This document shows, piece after piece, positions 8,906 to 17,561 of a stretch of 64,000 nt of DNA. Origin of the DNA: Sheuella amnicola (GTDB lineage Bacteria; Pseudomonadota; Gammaproteobacteria; Burkholderiales; Burkholderiaceae_B); assembly GCF_010499255.1 (NCBI RefSeq), contig NZ_JAAGRN010000007.1, forward strand, positions 1 through 64,000, written 5' to 3'. Below the pieces are notes generated by a model, which saw only the letters and a list, made by a program, of their open reading frames with translations, did no database searches and was not told where the DNA came from. A program made the position numbers and the translations under genes. The stretch's first letter is position 1; each line of letters opens with the position of its first letter.

Positions 8906-11077
8906 ATGAATGTAGCCCACTCTCCTGTTGCCAACCCATCCCAAGCATCGGATGACCCGCTACTGACTTGTCTGGCTTTAATTTCGGTATTGTTGAACTG
9001 TCCTGCTCATTTGCCAGCGCTGAGGACCGGTTTTGCAGTTAATGAAGAAGGCAGAATTCCGCTTGAGGCATTTCCTGATTTAGCACTTAAGCATGGCATG
9101 CGCGCGGCCTGGTCGCGTGCACGTCCCAAGTCCGTTCCAAATTATGCAATGCCAATCATTGTTCCGTTTATTGACGGACGTGCTTGCATTTTGAGATCGA
9201 TCAAGGGGGGTGAAGCAACCGTATTGATGCCAGAGACAGGCATGGAAGAGCTCACCATACTTGTAGATGAAATTGAGGCGTTATCGACAGGAGAGATTCT
9301 TCATGTTCGTGTTGCTCCTCAAACAGGACAGCAGCAGCTCGTTCCTTATGGGGGTGATGCATTCGCCTGGTTCTGGGGGACATTATGGAGATTCAAGGGA
9401 TATTACGTTGATTCGATGGTCGCCACGCTTGTGGCAAACATACTCACCCTTGCATTGGTATTTTTCTCGATGAACGTTTATGACAGGGTTGTCCCGACAC
9501 AAGCGTATACCTCCTTATGGACATTGGCGATTGGTACATCAGTAGCGATTTTTCTTGAATTTATCATGCGCTGGCTCAAGGCGCGCCTAGTGGATTTAGG
9601 CGGTAAAAAAGCCGACTTGGCGATCAATGCGTTGTTATTGCGCGAAATTATGTCGATCAGGTTGGAGCATCGACCACAGTCGATCGGAATTTTTGCCAGC
9701 TCCATGCGAGATTTCGAATCCTTGCGGGACTTCTTTTCATCGGCCTCGCTCGTGCTTCTTGCGGATTTGCCTTTCGCCATTATGTTCATCGCATTGATAG
9801 GCGTGATTGCCTGGCCCTTGATGTTGATTCCGGCAGTCATCGCATTGCTGCTTGTCATCATTGGGTTGGCTGCGCAGCATCCCATGCTTAAGGCGATGCG
9901 AACCAACATGAAAGAGTCCGGTGATCGGCAAAGTGTTCTGGTCGAATCGGTGTTGAATCTTGAATTGCTCAAGGCACACAATGCCGAAAGCTACTTGCAA
10001 CGTCGCTGGGAAGTGGCAAACGTGGCCGCGTCCGAATCATACAAACAGACCCGAGCGCTCTCTAATTTAATCACCGGATTGACAACGGCATTGACTCAAT
10101 TCGTGACGGTGGCAATGATTGTGATCGGGGTTTATCTCATTCACTCGAATATGTTGACGCTGGGTGGTTTGATCGCTTCTGTCATTCTTGCCGGTCGTGC
10201 GATTGGTCCGATGGGGTCCATCATGTCATTAGCATCCCGGTATCAGCAAGCGGTTATTTCTCTTGAAACACTGGAAGGCCTAATGAAGCGGCCTAGGGAT
10301 CGGGACAATAACAAACGTTATGTACCTCTCACTCAACTTCACGGCAGTTTGTCCGCAGAAGATCTGGAATTCGCTTATCCGGGGGAGCACAAGATACCGA
10401 TTATTCGAAGAGTGACGATGAAGATCGAAGCCGGTGAACACGTTGCCCTGCTGGGTCGAATCGGTAGCGGAAAAAGCACATACCTGAGATTGTTGGCTGG
10501 TTTGTATACGCCTCTGGGTGGTAGTTTGCGTGTTGATGATATTGAAGTTCAACAGATCGATCCTGCGGAATTGCGCGGATTCATCGGATACGTTGGACAG
10601 GATGATCAGTTGTTCATGGGTACATTGCGTGAAAATTTGGTGCTGTCCGATTCGTGGATTAGCGACGTTTCAATTTTGAATGTACTGAAACAACTCGGAA
10701 TGTATGAAGTGGTTGCAAGCCATCCGCGGGGGATGGATATGCCGCTGACTGAAGCCGGCGGCGGGATGTCGGGAGGACAGCGGCAGATGCTTGCCATTGC
10801 CAGAATGATGTTGCGTGAACCGTCGATAGTTTTCATGGATGAGCCGACATCGCACATGGATCAGAATTCCGAAGCCTGTGTGATTGAAGTGATGTCAACT
10901 TGGCTTAAGGGTAGAACGCTTGTTCTGGCTACGCATCGTCCCCAATTGCTTTCGCTTGTCGATACGATTGCTGTTTTGGAACGAGGTGTCATTGTGACTC
11001 AAGGGCCAAAAGAAAACGTACTGGCGCAACTTTCAAGAGGTGTTCCCATGCAGGACACCAAACAGGCGCAGGCTTGA
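8906..11077 (+). CDS. Type I secretion ABC exporter (LapB/HlyB type)
   Basis: The 723-residue inner-membrane exporter has three parts. The N-terminal domain (about 15-140) resembles C39 peptidase but lacks the Cys-His active site, the non-cleaving C39-like domain seen in exporters of RTX proteins and large adhesins. The transmembrane domain covers about 165-450. The ATPase has Walker A GRIGSGKST at about 516-524, signature MSGGQRQ at about 620, Walker B IVFMDEP at about 641-647 and the switch His in LATHRPQ near 674. No double-glycine leader processing is expected. It is second in the operon, between TolC-like and HlyD-like genes, and would energise export of the adhesin. Confidence 0.93.
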   Translation: MNVAHSPVANPSQASDDPLLTCLALISVLLNCPAHLPALRTGFAVNEEGRIPLEAFPDLALKHGMRAAWSRARPKSVPNYAMPIIVPFIDGRACILRSIKGGEATVLMPETGMEELTILVDEIEALSTGEILHVRVAPQTGQQQLVPYGGDAFAWFWGTLWRFKGYYVDSMVATLVANILTLALVFFSMNVYDRVVPTQAYTSLWTLAIGTSVAIFLEFIMRWLKARLVDLGGKKADLAINALLLREIMSIRLEHRPQSIGIFASSMRDFESLRDFFSSASLVLLADLPFAIMFIALIGVIAWPLMLIPAVIALLLVIIGLAAQHPMLKAMRTNMKESGDRQSVLVESVLNLELLKAHNAESYLQRRWEVANVAASESYKQTRALSNLITGLTTALTQFVTVAMIVIGVYLIHSNMLTLGGLIASVILAGRAIGPMGSIMSLASRYQQAVISLETLEGLMKRPRDRDNNKRYVPLTQLHGSLSAEDLEFAYPGEHKIPIIRRVTMKIEAGEHVALLGRIGSGKSTYLRLLAGLYTPLGGSLRVDDIEVQQIDPAELRGFIGYVGQDDQLFMGTLRENLVLSDSWISDVSILNVLKQLGMYEVVASHPRGMDMPLTEAGGGMSGGQRQMLAIARMMLREPSIVFMDEPTSHMDQNSEACVIEVMSTWLKGRTLVLATHRPQLLSLVDTIAVLERGVIVTQGPKENVLAQLSRGVPMQDTKQAQA

Positions 11078-11121
11078 AATGAATCGCTACCCCCAATTAA
11101 TCGAGAATTTCAGGTGTTTGT

Positions 11122-12330
11122 ATGGCTCGTTTTAATCATCGAATGTCATTCAAGTCGGTCGAGGATGATGAGCGCCGGGCAGGTCGCCACTTGATTTGGG
11201 CTGTCGGCCTGACATTATTGATCGCTTTGATTTGGGCCTCCAACTTTCATTTGGATGAAATCACAAAAGGTCAAGGAAAGGTCATTCCATCCAGTCGCGA
11301 GCAGGTCATCCAAAGTCTGGATGCCGGAATTTTGGCTGAAATGTATGTGCATGAAGGTGATTCAGTCGAAAAGGATCAGATCCTGTTACGAATCGATGAC
11401 AATCGTTCCGGCCCTGTATATCGCGAAGCAAGGGAAAAATGGTTGGCACTTTCGGCTCAAGCAGCCAGATTGCGGGCAGAGTCTTATGGCACCGAATTGG
11501 TGTTTCCCGAAGAGATTAAAGAGTTTCCTCAAATTGTCGATAGAGAAACGCAGGCATATAAGGCACGAAAGCAGGCCGTCAATGAGCATATTGCGGCAAT
11601 GGAGCGATCACTCGCCGCATTGACTCGTGAAATATCTCTTACTGCGCCCTTGGTTAATGAGGGAGTGGTTTCCGAAGTTGAATTGTTGAGACTTAAACGG
11701 CAGCAAGCCGATTTGATGGGGCAAATCGTAGAACGACGCAATCGATATTTAACTGATGCGAATAATGAATTGATTCGTGTTGAGGCCGAGTTGTCGCAGA
11801 CCAAAGAAAATGCTCTGGCCAGAGAGGATGCATATAAAAGAACGGTGATACGTTCACCGATGAAGGGGGTTGTCAAGAATGTGCAGGTCAATACCATTGG
11901 TGGAGTCATTCAGGCTGGACAGAATATTTTGGAAATTGTTCCAGTTGACGATGAAATGCTGGTTGAAGCTTACGTTAAACCATCCGAGGTTGCGTTCTTG
12001 AAGGTCGGTCAGGCAGCGGTGGTTAAATTGACTGCTTATGATTTCAATAAATACGGCGGACTTGATGGCGTGCTTGAGCACTTAAGTCCCGATACATTGA
12101 AGGATGAAAACAAGGTTAAGAAGCCAGGGGCCAATCAAGCGGATTTGGAGGAGGGGTATTACCGCATTTTGGTGCGTATTCTCAACTCTAAAGTTGAACG
12201 CGCGGGGCGTGTGCTTGAACCTTTGCCTGGCATGACCGCGACCGTCGATATCAGAACAGGAGAAAAAACTGTTTTGGAATATCTTTTTAGGCCATTGCAA
12301 TCGGTTAGCCAGGCTTTGAGAGAGCGCTGA
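11122..12330 (+). CDS. HlyD-family membrane fusion protein
   Basis: The 402-residue adaptor has a short cytoplasmic N-terminus, one transmembrane segment (about 22-44), a lipoyl-like half-motif GKVIPSSREQVIQSLDAGIL, a long periplasmic coiled coil (about 110-240) and the second half-motif VIRSPMKGVVKNVQVNTIGGV. The C-terminus carries the conserved LPGMTATVDIRTG segment. It links the ABC exporter to the TolC-like channel and completes the operon. The stop codon is 6 bp from the stop of the convergent SDR gene, with no visible terminator between. Confidence 0.92.
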   Translation: MARFNHRMSFKSVEDDERRAGRHLIWAVGLTLLIALIWASNFHLDEITKGQGKVIPSSREQVIQSLDAGILAEMYVHEGDSVEKDQILLRIDDNRSGPVYREAREKWLALSAQAARLRAESYGTELVFPEEIKEFPQIVDRETQAYKARKQAVNEHIAAMERSLAALTREISLTAPLVNEGVVSEVELLRLKRQQADLMGQIVERRNRYLTDANNELIRVEAELSQTKENALAREDAYKRTVIRSPMKGVVKNVQVNTIGGVIQAGQNILEIVPVDDEMLVEAYVKPSEVAFLKVGQAAVVKLTAYDFNKYGGLDGVLEHLSPDTLKDENKVKKPGANQADLEEGYYRILVRILNSKVERAGRVLEPLPGMTATVDIRTGEKTVLEYLFRPLQSVSQALRER

Positions 12331-12336
12331 TTTGCG

Positions 12337-13110
12337 TTACATGACGCCTGATGTGCCTCCATCTAGGTTAATGCTGCTTCCAGTCACGTAGCTTGCAGCT
12401 TCGGATGACAGAAAGGCTGCCACGTTTGCGACCTCTTCAGCGCGACCAACACGTCCAAGTGGGACATTTTTTCCAAGGGTTTCATACAGTTGTTCAACTG
12501 GAATGCCGGCTTTAGCAGCCTTAGTTTCATGTTGACCAGCTTTAATCAAGCCGATGCAAATGCTGTTAACCAGAATATTGTTCGGAGCAAACTCTTTCGA
12601 TAAAGCTTTTGTCAAGGCGAGACCAGCCGCTCGAGTGACAGTTGTCGGCATAGATTTGGCCGCCGGTTGTTTAGCGCCAATATTGGTGAGGTTGATGATT
12701 CGCCCCCAGTTTTGTTTTTTCATGAAGGGTATCGCTAAGCGGGACAGACGTATGGCAGCGAATAGTTTCAAGTCAAAATCGGCTTGCCAGATATCGTCCG
12801 AAGCAGCTTCAAACTCACCAGTTGCGGAGGTGCCTGCGTTATTGATCAGAATGTCGATTTTTCCGTATGTATCGACGGTGTATTGAATCAAGCGTTCGCA
12901 ATCCTCTTTTTTGCTCACGTCGGCAGCAATTCCTACAGCTTTGCCTCCTGCTGCGCGAATTTCACTGACAACCTGATTAAGTCTATCTTCGCCACGAGCG
13001 GTCAATACGACGCTTGCACCTTCTTGAGCTAGTTTTGCAGCGATAGCTTTGCCTATTCCCTGAGATGCGCCAGTGACCAGTGCGACACGTTGATTAAGTC
13101 CAAGATCCAC
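12337..13110 (-). CDS. SDR-family protein with lost catalytic residues
   Basis: The 257-residue protein has a classic SDR cofactor site (VTGASQGIGKAIAAKLA), a DVS and an NNAG motif, and a C-terminal LDGGTSG as in FabG-like reductases. The catalytic region is odd. In place of Ser, Tyr and Lys it reads INLTNIGAK and then TTVTRAAGLALTKAL, which puts Asn at the Ser, Thr at the Tyr and Arg at the Lys position. NAD(P) binding is likely, but ordinary SDR catalysis is not. The GTG at 13110 follows GGAG by 7 bp. The gene is divergent from the ArgE-like gene. It might be a regulatory or diverged enzyme. Confidence 0.8.
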   Translation of the reverse strand: MDLGLNQRVALVTGASQGIGKAIAAKLAQEGASVVLTARGEDRLNQVVSEIRAAGGKAVGIAADVSKKEDCERLIQYTVDTYGKIDILINNAGTSATGEFEAASDDIWQADFDLKLFAAIRLSRLAIPFMKKQNWGRIINLTNIGAKQPAAKSMPTTVTRAAGLALTKALSKEFAPNNILVNSICIGLIKAGQHETKAAKAGIPVEQLYETLGKNVPLGRVGRAEEVANVAAFLSSEAASYVTGSSINLDGGTSGVM

Positions 13111-13184
13111 AATGAGTCTCCATTATTGGTTGAGGGTAGAATCTTTAAACAATACATTAACTTTGATTACACAGGTTGATTTCC

Positions 13185-14366
13185 ATGAATTCGAACAAGA
13201 TTCTCCAAAAAACGATAGAACTGCTCAAGGCACTGGTTGCGTTCGATACGACAAGTCGTGAATCAAACCTGGGCTTGATACAGTTTGTGCAAAATTATTT
13301 AGCCGACTTGGGAATCGATTCCAGATTGTCCTACGATGCCGACAAGCGGAAAGCTAATTTGTTCGCGACGATAGGCAATCAATCGGGTCGCGGTATTGTC
13401 CTATGCGGTCATACTGATGTCGTGCCGGTTGATGGACAGGCATGGGATACAAACCCTTTTGAAGCTCATATCGCAGATGGCAAAATTTACGGTCGAGGCG
13501 CAGTCGATATGAAAGGGTTTATCGCTGCAACCCTTGCGATGTTGCCTTCCTATCAATCCAGCGCGTTGAAGCAACCTTTGCACTTGGCCTTAACTTACGA
13601 TGAAGAGGTCGGTTGCGTTGGAGTTCAGACTTTGATTCGCGACTTGCAAGCATTGGACATACACCCTGCGGGTTGTTTTGTGGGCGAACCCACTAGAATG
13701 CAAGTGATGACAGCCCATAAAGGCATTAGAGTGACAAGATGTCACGTGCGAGGATTGGAGGCCCATTCCTCTTTGGCTCCAGAGGCAGTCAATGCGATTG
13801 AATATGCCGGACGAATCATCGAGCAAATACGCCAGGTGGCCGTTGACTTGAGAACCCACGGTCCCTTTGATTCGGGATTCAAGGTTGCGCATACTACGAT
13901 GCAGACTGGATTGATTAAAGGTGGAACCGCGCCGAATATCGTTCCGAAGGATTGCGAATTTGTATTCGATTGCAGGCCATTGCCTCAAAGCAATGCAGAT
14001 GAGTTGATTGGCAAAATCCAGTCATATGCCGAGAAAATAAAAGTTGAAATGCGCAATATTTATTCTCAGGCGGACATCACTTTCGAAACACTCGCAAATG
14101 CTGCGCCATTGAATACCCCTGATGAAGCGCCCATCTCATACCTGGGACGTGCCTTAGCCAGAAACAATTTATTGGGAAGAGTTTCCTTTGCAACCGATGC
14201 AGGATGGTTGCATCAGGCAGGTATTCCTTGCGTCGTTGTCGGTCCGGGGGATATTGATGTTGCCCATAAACCTAACGAATACGTTGAAGTCAGTCAACTT
14301 GAAGAGTGTCTGGGCTTTCTTGATCGTCTGCGCGAAAGAATGACTCAGGAAGTACTGCTCTGCTGA
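13185..14366 (+). CDS. argE: Acetylornithine deacetylase (M20 peptidase family)
   Basis: The 393-residue M20 metallohydrolase has LCGHTDVVPVDG (metal His and Asp), GRGAVDMKG (bridging Asp), TYDEEVGCVG (catalytic Glu and metal Glu) and the FVGEPT motif characteristic of ArgE. The dimerisation domain (about 175-290) includes GLEAHSSLAPEAVNAIEYA. ArgE hydrolyses N2-acetyl-L-ornithine to ornithine in arginine synthesis; related M20 enzymes act on other N-acyl amino acids, so the substrate is probable, not proven. The ATG at 13185, after AGG, is chosen over a TTG 9 bp upstream. The 3' end overlaps the convergent DsbA-like gene by 22 bp. Confidence 0.8.
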   Translation: MNSNKILQKTIELLKALVAFDTTSRESNLGLIQFVQNYLADLGIDSRLSYDADKRKANLFATIGNQSGRGIVLCGHTDVVPVDGQAWDTNPFEAHIADGKIYGRGAVDMKGFIAATLAMLPSYQSSALKQPLHLALTYDEEVGCVGVQTLIRDLQALDIHPAGCFVGEPTRMQVMTAHKGIRVTRCHVRGLEAHSSLAPEAVNAIEYAGRIIEQIRQVAVDLRTHGPFDSGFKVAHTTMQTGLIKGGTAPNIVPKDCEFVFDCRPLPQSNADELIGKIQSYAEKIKVEMRNIYSQADITFETLANAAPLNTPDEAPISYLGRALARNNLLGRVSFATDAGWLHQAGIPCVVVGPGDIDVAHKPNEYVEVSQLEECLGFLDRLRERMTQEVLLC

Positions 14367-15013
14367 GCAGCGAGTTGACGTAGCGCTTGCACTAAAGAGT
14401 CGACTGGTTGAGCGCCCTGAAGCAGGTATTTTTGATTGAAAATCAATGACGGGACTGAGTTGATTCCCATTCCGGTGTATTTTCGCTCAGTGGTACGTAC
14501 GTCATCGGCATATGCACCGGACTCAAGAACTTGTCCGGCACGTTCAATATCAAGCCCAGCCCTTTGAACGGCATCAATCAAATTGGATTGATCATCCAGG
14601 TTCACAGCCAAAGTGAAGTAGGTCGCGAGCAGTTCTTTTTTCAGTCGATATTGTTCGAGAGGTCCGTATTCCGTTAACGCCCAATGTAAAAGGCGATGGG
14701 AGTCGAAAGTGTTGTAGACATGCTTTCGCCCTTCAGGATGAAAGTGAAATCCGACAGCTGCTGCTCGATTGTAGATATTTGCCTGGTTACGCCTGATTTG
14801 TTCTTCCGGCATTCCATACTTTTGCATTAAATGCTCAATCACTTCCTGACCACCTTGTGGCATATCAGGATTGAGTTCGAAAGGCTGGAAGCGGATCTCT
14901 ATCTTGATTTCGTCTTCAACTTGTTTGACCGCTTGTTCAAGAGAGCCAAGACCGACCGCGCACCAAGGGCATGCAATGTCGGAGACTACATCGATAATGA
15001 TTTTCTCGTTCAT
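14345..15013 (-). CDS. FrnE-like DsbA-family oxidoreductase
   Basis: The 222-residue protein carries a thioredoxin-fold CPWC site at residues 15-18 inside DIACPWCAVG and has the length and motifs (RFQPFELNPDMPQGG, GINSVPSLIFN) of the FrnE / 2-hydroxychromene-2-carboxylate isomerase-like branch of DsbA. No signal peptide is present, so it acts in the cytoplasm. FrnE proteins are thiol oxidoreductases linked to oxidative stress, or polyketide tailoring in streptomycetes. It lies 30 bp downstream of the ammonium transporter on the same strand and may be co-transcribed. The cis-proline is in NSVPS. Confidence 0.85.
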   Translation of the reverse strand: MNEKIIIDVVSDIACPWCAVGLGSLEQAVKQVEDEIKIEIRFQPFELNPDMPQGGQEVIEHLMQKYGMPEEQIRRNQANIYNRAAAVGFHFHPEGRKHVYNTFDSHRLLHWALTEYGPLEQYRLKKELLATYFTLAVNLDDQSNLIDAVQRAGLDIERAGQVLESGAYADDVRTTERKYTGMGINSVPSLIFNQKYLLQGAQPVDSLVQALRQLAAQQSSTS

Positions 15014-15043
15014 GACACTCTCGTTTGGGTTGAAGTGTTGACT

Positions 15044-16252
15044 TTACCAGGAGCTTTCGGATTCTGGAGTGGCAGACACGTGGTGAATGCTGAGGTCGGC
15101 GCCTGCATGCTCTTCTTCCTGACTCAATCTTAAGCCCACAGTTACTTTGAGCAGCCCGTAAACCACATAGCCGCCAACAAGCGCGATCGTCACTGCCAAA
15201 ACCGTTCCAATCAACTGCGCGACGACACTCACACCACCAAGGCCACCTAATGCCTGTTGACCGAAGATACCTGCAGCAATACCTCCCCAAACACCACATA
15301 AGCCATGAAGGGGCCAAACTCCCAGGACATCATCTATTTTCCATCGATTTTGTTCTCGGATGAACACCATGACGAATAACGCTCCCGCCACCAGTCCTAC
15401 AACAAGTGCACCCAAAGGATGCATCACATCAGAGCCTGCGCACACAGCAACCAAGCCTGCAAGAGGGCCGTTGTAACTAAAGCCCGCGTCATTTTTACCA
15501 ATAAACCACCCGGATAATGTTCCGCCAACCATGGCCATCAATGAGTTGATCGCAACCAGGCCGCTCATTTTGTCTATGGTTTGCGCACTCATGACGTTAA
15601 ACCCAAACCAGCCTACAGTCAGTATCCATGCACCTAAAGCGAGAAAGGGCACATTCGATGGTGGATGAGCGGAAATGCGGCCGTCTTTACGATATCGTCC
15701 CATTCTGGCGCCTAACAGCAAGATAGCTGGTAATGCGATCCAACCACCCATCGCGTGAACGACAACTGAGCCCGCAAAATCATGAAATTCTTCACCTGTT
15801 AGCGCCTTGATCCACGGTTGAAAGCCGAAAGGATGTGTCGGATTCCAGACAATGCCTTCGAATAGGGGATAAATCAAACCAACCAGCAAAAAAGTTGCCA
15901 GAAGTTGAGGGTTGAATTTAGACCGCTCGGCAATGCCGCCTGAAATAATCGCAGGAATGGCCGCTGCAAAAGTTAAAAGAAAAAAGAATTTCACCAACTC
16001 GAAGCCACTCTTTTGCGCAAGAACGTCTGCGCTGGACCAGAAGTTGGTTCCGTAGGCGATCGAGTAACCAATGAAGAAATAGGCAATGGTTGAAACTGAA
16101 AAGTCGACGAGAATTTTGACCAAGGCGTTCACTTGGTTTTTTTCGCGCACAGTGCCTAACTCAAGAAATGCGAAGCCGGCATGCATAGCGAGAATCATGA
16201 TCGCGCCAAGCAGTATAAATAAGGCGTCAATGCCTGTTTGAATATTTTCCAC
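15044..16252 (-). CDS. amt: Ammonium transporter Amt
   Basis: This hydrophobic protein has about eleven transmembrane segments and the Amt signature region: ALFILLGAIMILAMHAGFAFLELG, DFAGSVVVHAMGGW with a pore His, and HPLGALVVG with a second. It conducts ammonium across the inner membrane. The frame extends to 16387 across the neighbouring dehydrogenase start, so the true start is downstream. The GTG at 16252 (AAGG 5 bp before it) gives 402 residues and a 120-bp divergent spacer; an ATG at 16345 without a Shine-Dalgarno sequence is the main alternative. No glnK (PII) gene is adjacent, though Amt and GlnK are usually paired. Confidence 0.85.
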   Translation of the reverse strand: MENIQTGIDALFILLGAIMILAMHAGFAFLELGTVREKNQVNALVKILVDFSVSTIAYFFIGYSIAYGTNFWSSADVLAQKSGFELVKFFFLLTFAAAIPAIISGGIAERSKFNPQLLATFLLVGLIYPLFEGIVWNPTHPFGFQPWIKALTGEEFHDFAGSVVVHAMGGWIALPAILLLGARMGRYRKDGRISAHPPSNVPFLALGAWILTVGWFGFNVMSAQTIDKMSGLVAINSLMAMVGGTLSGWFIGKNDAGFSYNGPLAGLVAVCAGSDVMHPLGALVVGLVAGALFVMVFIREQNRWKIDDVLGVWPLHGLCGVWGGIAAGIFGQQALGGLGGVSVVAQLIGTVLAVTIALVGGYVVYGLLKVTVGLRLSQEEEHAGADLSIHHVSATPESESSW

Positions 16253-16372
16253 GATAGCCTTGTCGGTTGACAATAGAAATACTTCAACAAAATGTGGAAA
16301 AAATCTTAACGGAATTAAGAGGCATAATGGCCCACTATAAAACATGATTTGCACCAAAATGGGGACGAGAGA

Positions 16373-17458
16373 ATGGCTAAGTATCAAATAGCAACAATAG
16401 AAGGCGACGGTATTGGACCGGAGGTTTGTCAGTCAGCTGTGACGGTGTTGCAAGAGACTTGTGGTGCAGGGGTACTGGACTTTAATCAGTATCCGGGCGG
16501 TGCAACACATTATGTCCGATCGGGATTCGTGTTGCCGGAGGATACTTTCCAAGCATGCCGCGACTCGCATGCAATCTTTCATGGTGCTGCGGGAATGCCT
16601 GATGTGACCTATCCAGATGGCACCGAAGTGGGGAATGATTTGCACCTTCAGCTTCGTTTCAAGCTCGATTTGTATGCAAATGTTAGGCCAATCCGGTTGT
16701 ACCAGGGCGATTTTTCACCATTGAAAAATCGTGCATCCGGTGAGATCGACTATGTCATCGTTCGCGAAAATACCGAAGGCTTGTATGCAAGTAGAGGAGC
16801 AGGTGTTTCATTGAGAGGCGAAGTCGTGACGGATACGCTGGTCATGACTCGAAAGGGTATTGAGCGAGTTGCTCGTTTTGCTTTCGATCTTTCGCGTAAG
16901 CGCAATGGTGCTCCAAGAGACGGTAAACGTCGCCTGACGGTTTGTGACAAAGCAAATATCCTGCGCAGCTATGCCTTTTTCAGATCGGTCTGTGATGAAG
17001 TTTCAAAAGACTATCCCGATGTGGAAATCGATTATGCATATGCTGATGCGATCACGGTGCATATGGTTAAAAAACCTGATTTTTATGATGTCATCGTTGC
17101 CGAAAATATGTTTGGAGACATTATTTCGGATTTGGGGGCTGCGACAGTGGGTGGGATGGGAATTGCTCCGTCAGGAGAGGTTGGCGATACGCATGGCCTT
17201 TTTCAGGGAGCGCATGGATCGGCCCCCGACATTGCCGGACAAAATATCGCTAGCCCTCTAGCCACAGTTTTATCAGGTGCCTTGATGTTGCGATGGTTAA
17301 GTGATCGACATTCTGATTCTTCGCTTCTTGCCTCGGCACAGAGAGTCGAAAGAGCGGTAGAAGCCATGTTGAGTGAAAAAATCGCGATACCAAGGGATTT
17401 GGGCGGGAATGCAAGCTGTACCGATGTAACTGAGGCCATTCTGAAGCATCTAACATAA
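16373..17458 (+). CDS. Isocitrate/isopropylmalate dehydrogenase-family enzyme
   Basis: The 361-residue protein has the decarboxylating beta-hydroxyacid dehydrogenase pattern: EGDGIGPEV at the N-terminus, the substrate motif VRENTEGLYAS with the catalytic Tyr, Lys in DKANILR, the metal Asp residues in MFGDIISDLGA and the cofactor segment GAHGSAPDIAGQNIASP. The motifs do not match leuB closely, and tartrate or homoisocitrate dehydrogenase-like roles are possible. The ATG at 16373 follows GGGACGAGAG. An upstream TTG at 16349 gives a longer, unlikely N-terminus. A second family member is at 42654-43718. A strong terminator follows. Confidence 0.85.
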   Translation: MAKYQIATIEGDGIGPEVCQSAVTVLQETCGAGVLDFNQYPGGATHYVRSGFVLPEDTFQACRDSHAIFHGAAGMPDVTYPDGTEVGNDLHLQLRFKLDLYANVRPIRLYQGDFSPLKNRASGEIDYVIVRENTEGLYASRGAGVSLRGEVVTDTLVMTRKGIERVARFAFDLSRKRNGAPRDGKRRLTVCDKANILRSYAFFRSVCDEVSKDYPDVEIDYAYADAITVHMVKKPDFYDVIVAENMFGDIISDLGAATVGGMGIAPSGEVGDTHGLFQGAHGSAPDIAGQNIASPLATVLSGALMLRWLSDRHSDSSLLASAQRVERAVEAMLSEKIAIPRDLGGNASCTDVTEAILKHLT

Positions 17459-17470
17459 GTGATAGAACTG

Positions 17471-17496
17471 ATGCCCTTATATTCATATAAGGGCAT
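17471..17496 (+). terminator. Rho-independent terminator
   Basis: ATGCCCTTATA (17471-17481) pairs perfectly with TATAAGGGCAT (17486-17496) around a TTCA loop. TTTAATGTTTTTA follows. It ends the transcript of the dehydrogenase gene, whose stop codon is 13 bp upstream, and insulates the RND operon. Confidence 0.8.
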
Positions 17497-17561
17497 TTAA
17501 TGTTTTTAAGGGTTATCCCATATAAAATGAATACATTCAAGAATTCGATTGGGATATCCGG

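Noticed and set aside
9478-9981. 167-codon minus-strand frame inside the ABC exporter gene
   Set aside because: It is antisense to the membrane domain of the exporter, rich in Ser, Ile and Asn, without motifs.
16253-16387. Longer N-terminus for the ammonium transporter
   Set aside because: It would overlap the start of the divergent dehydrogenase and leave no promoter space; the sequence does not resemble an Amt N-terminus.
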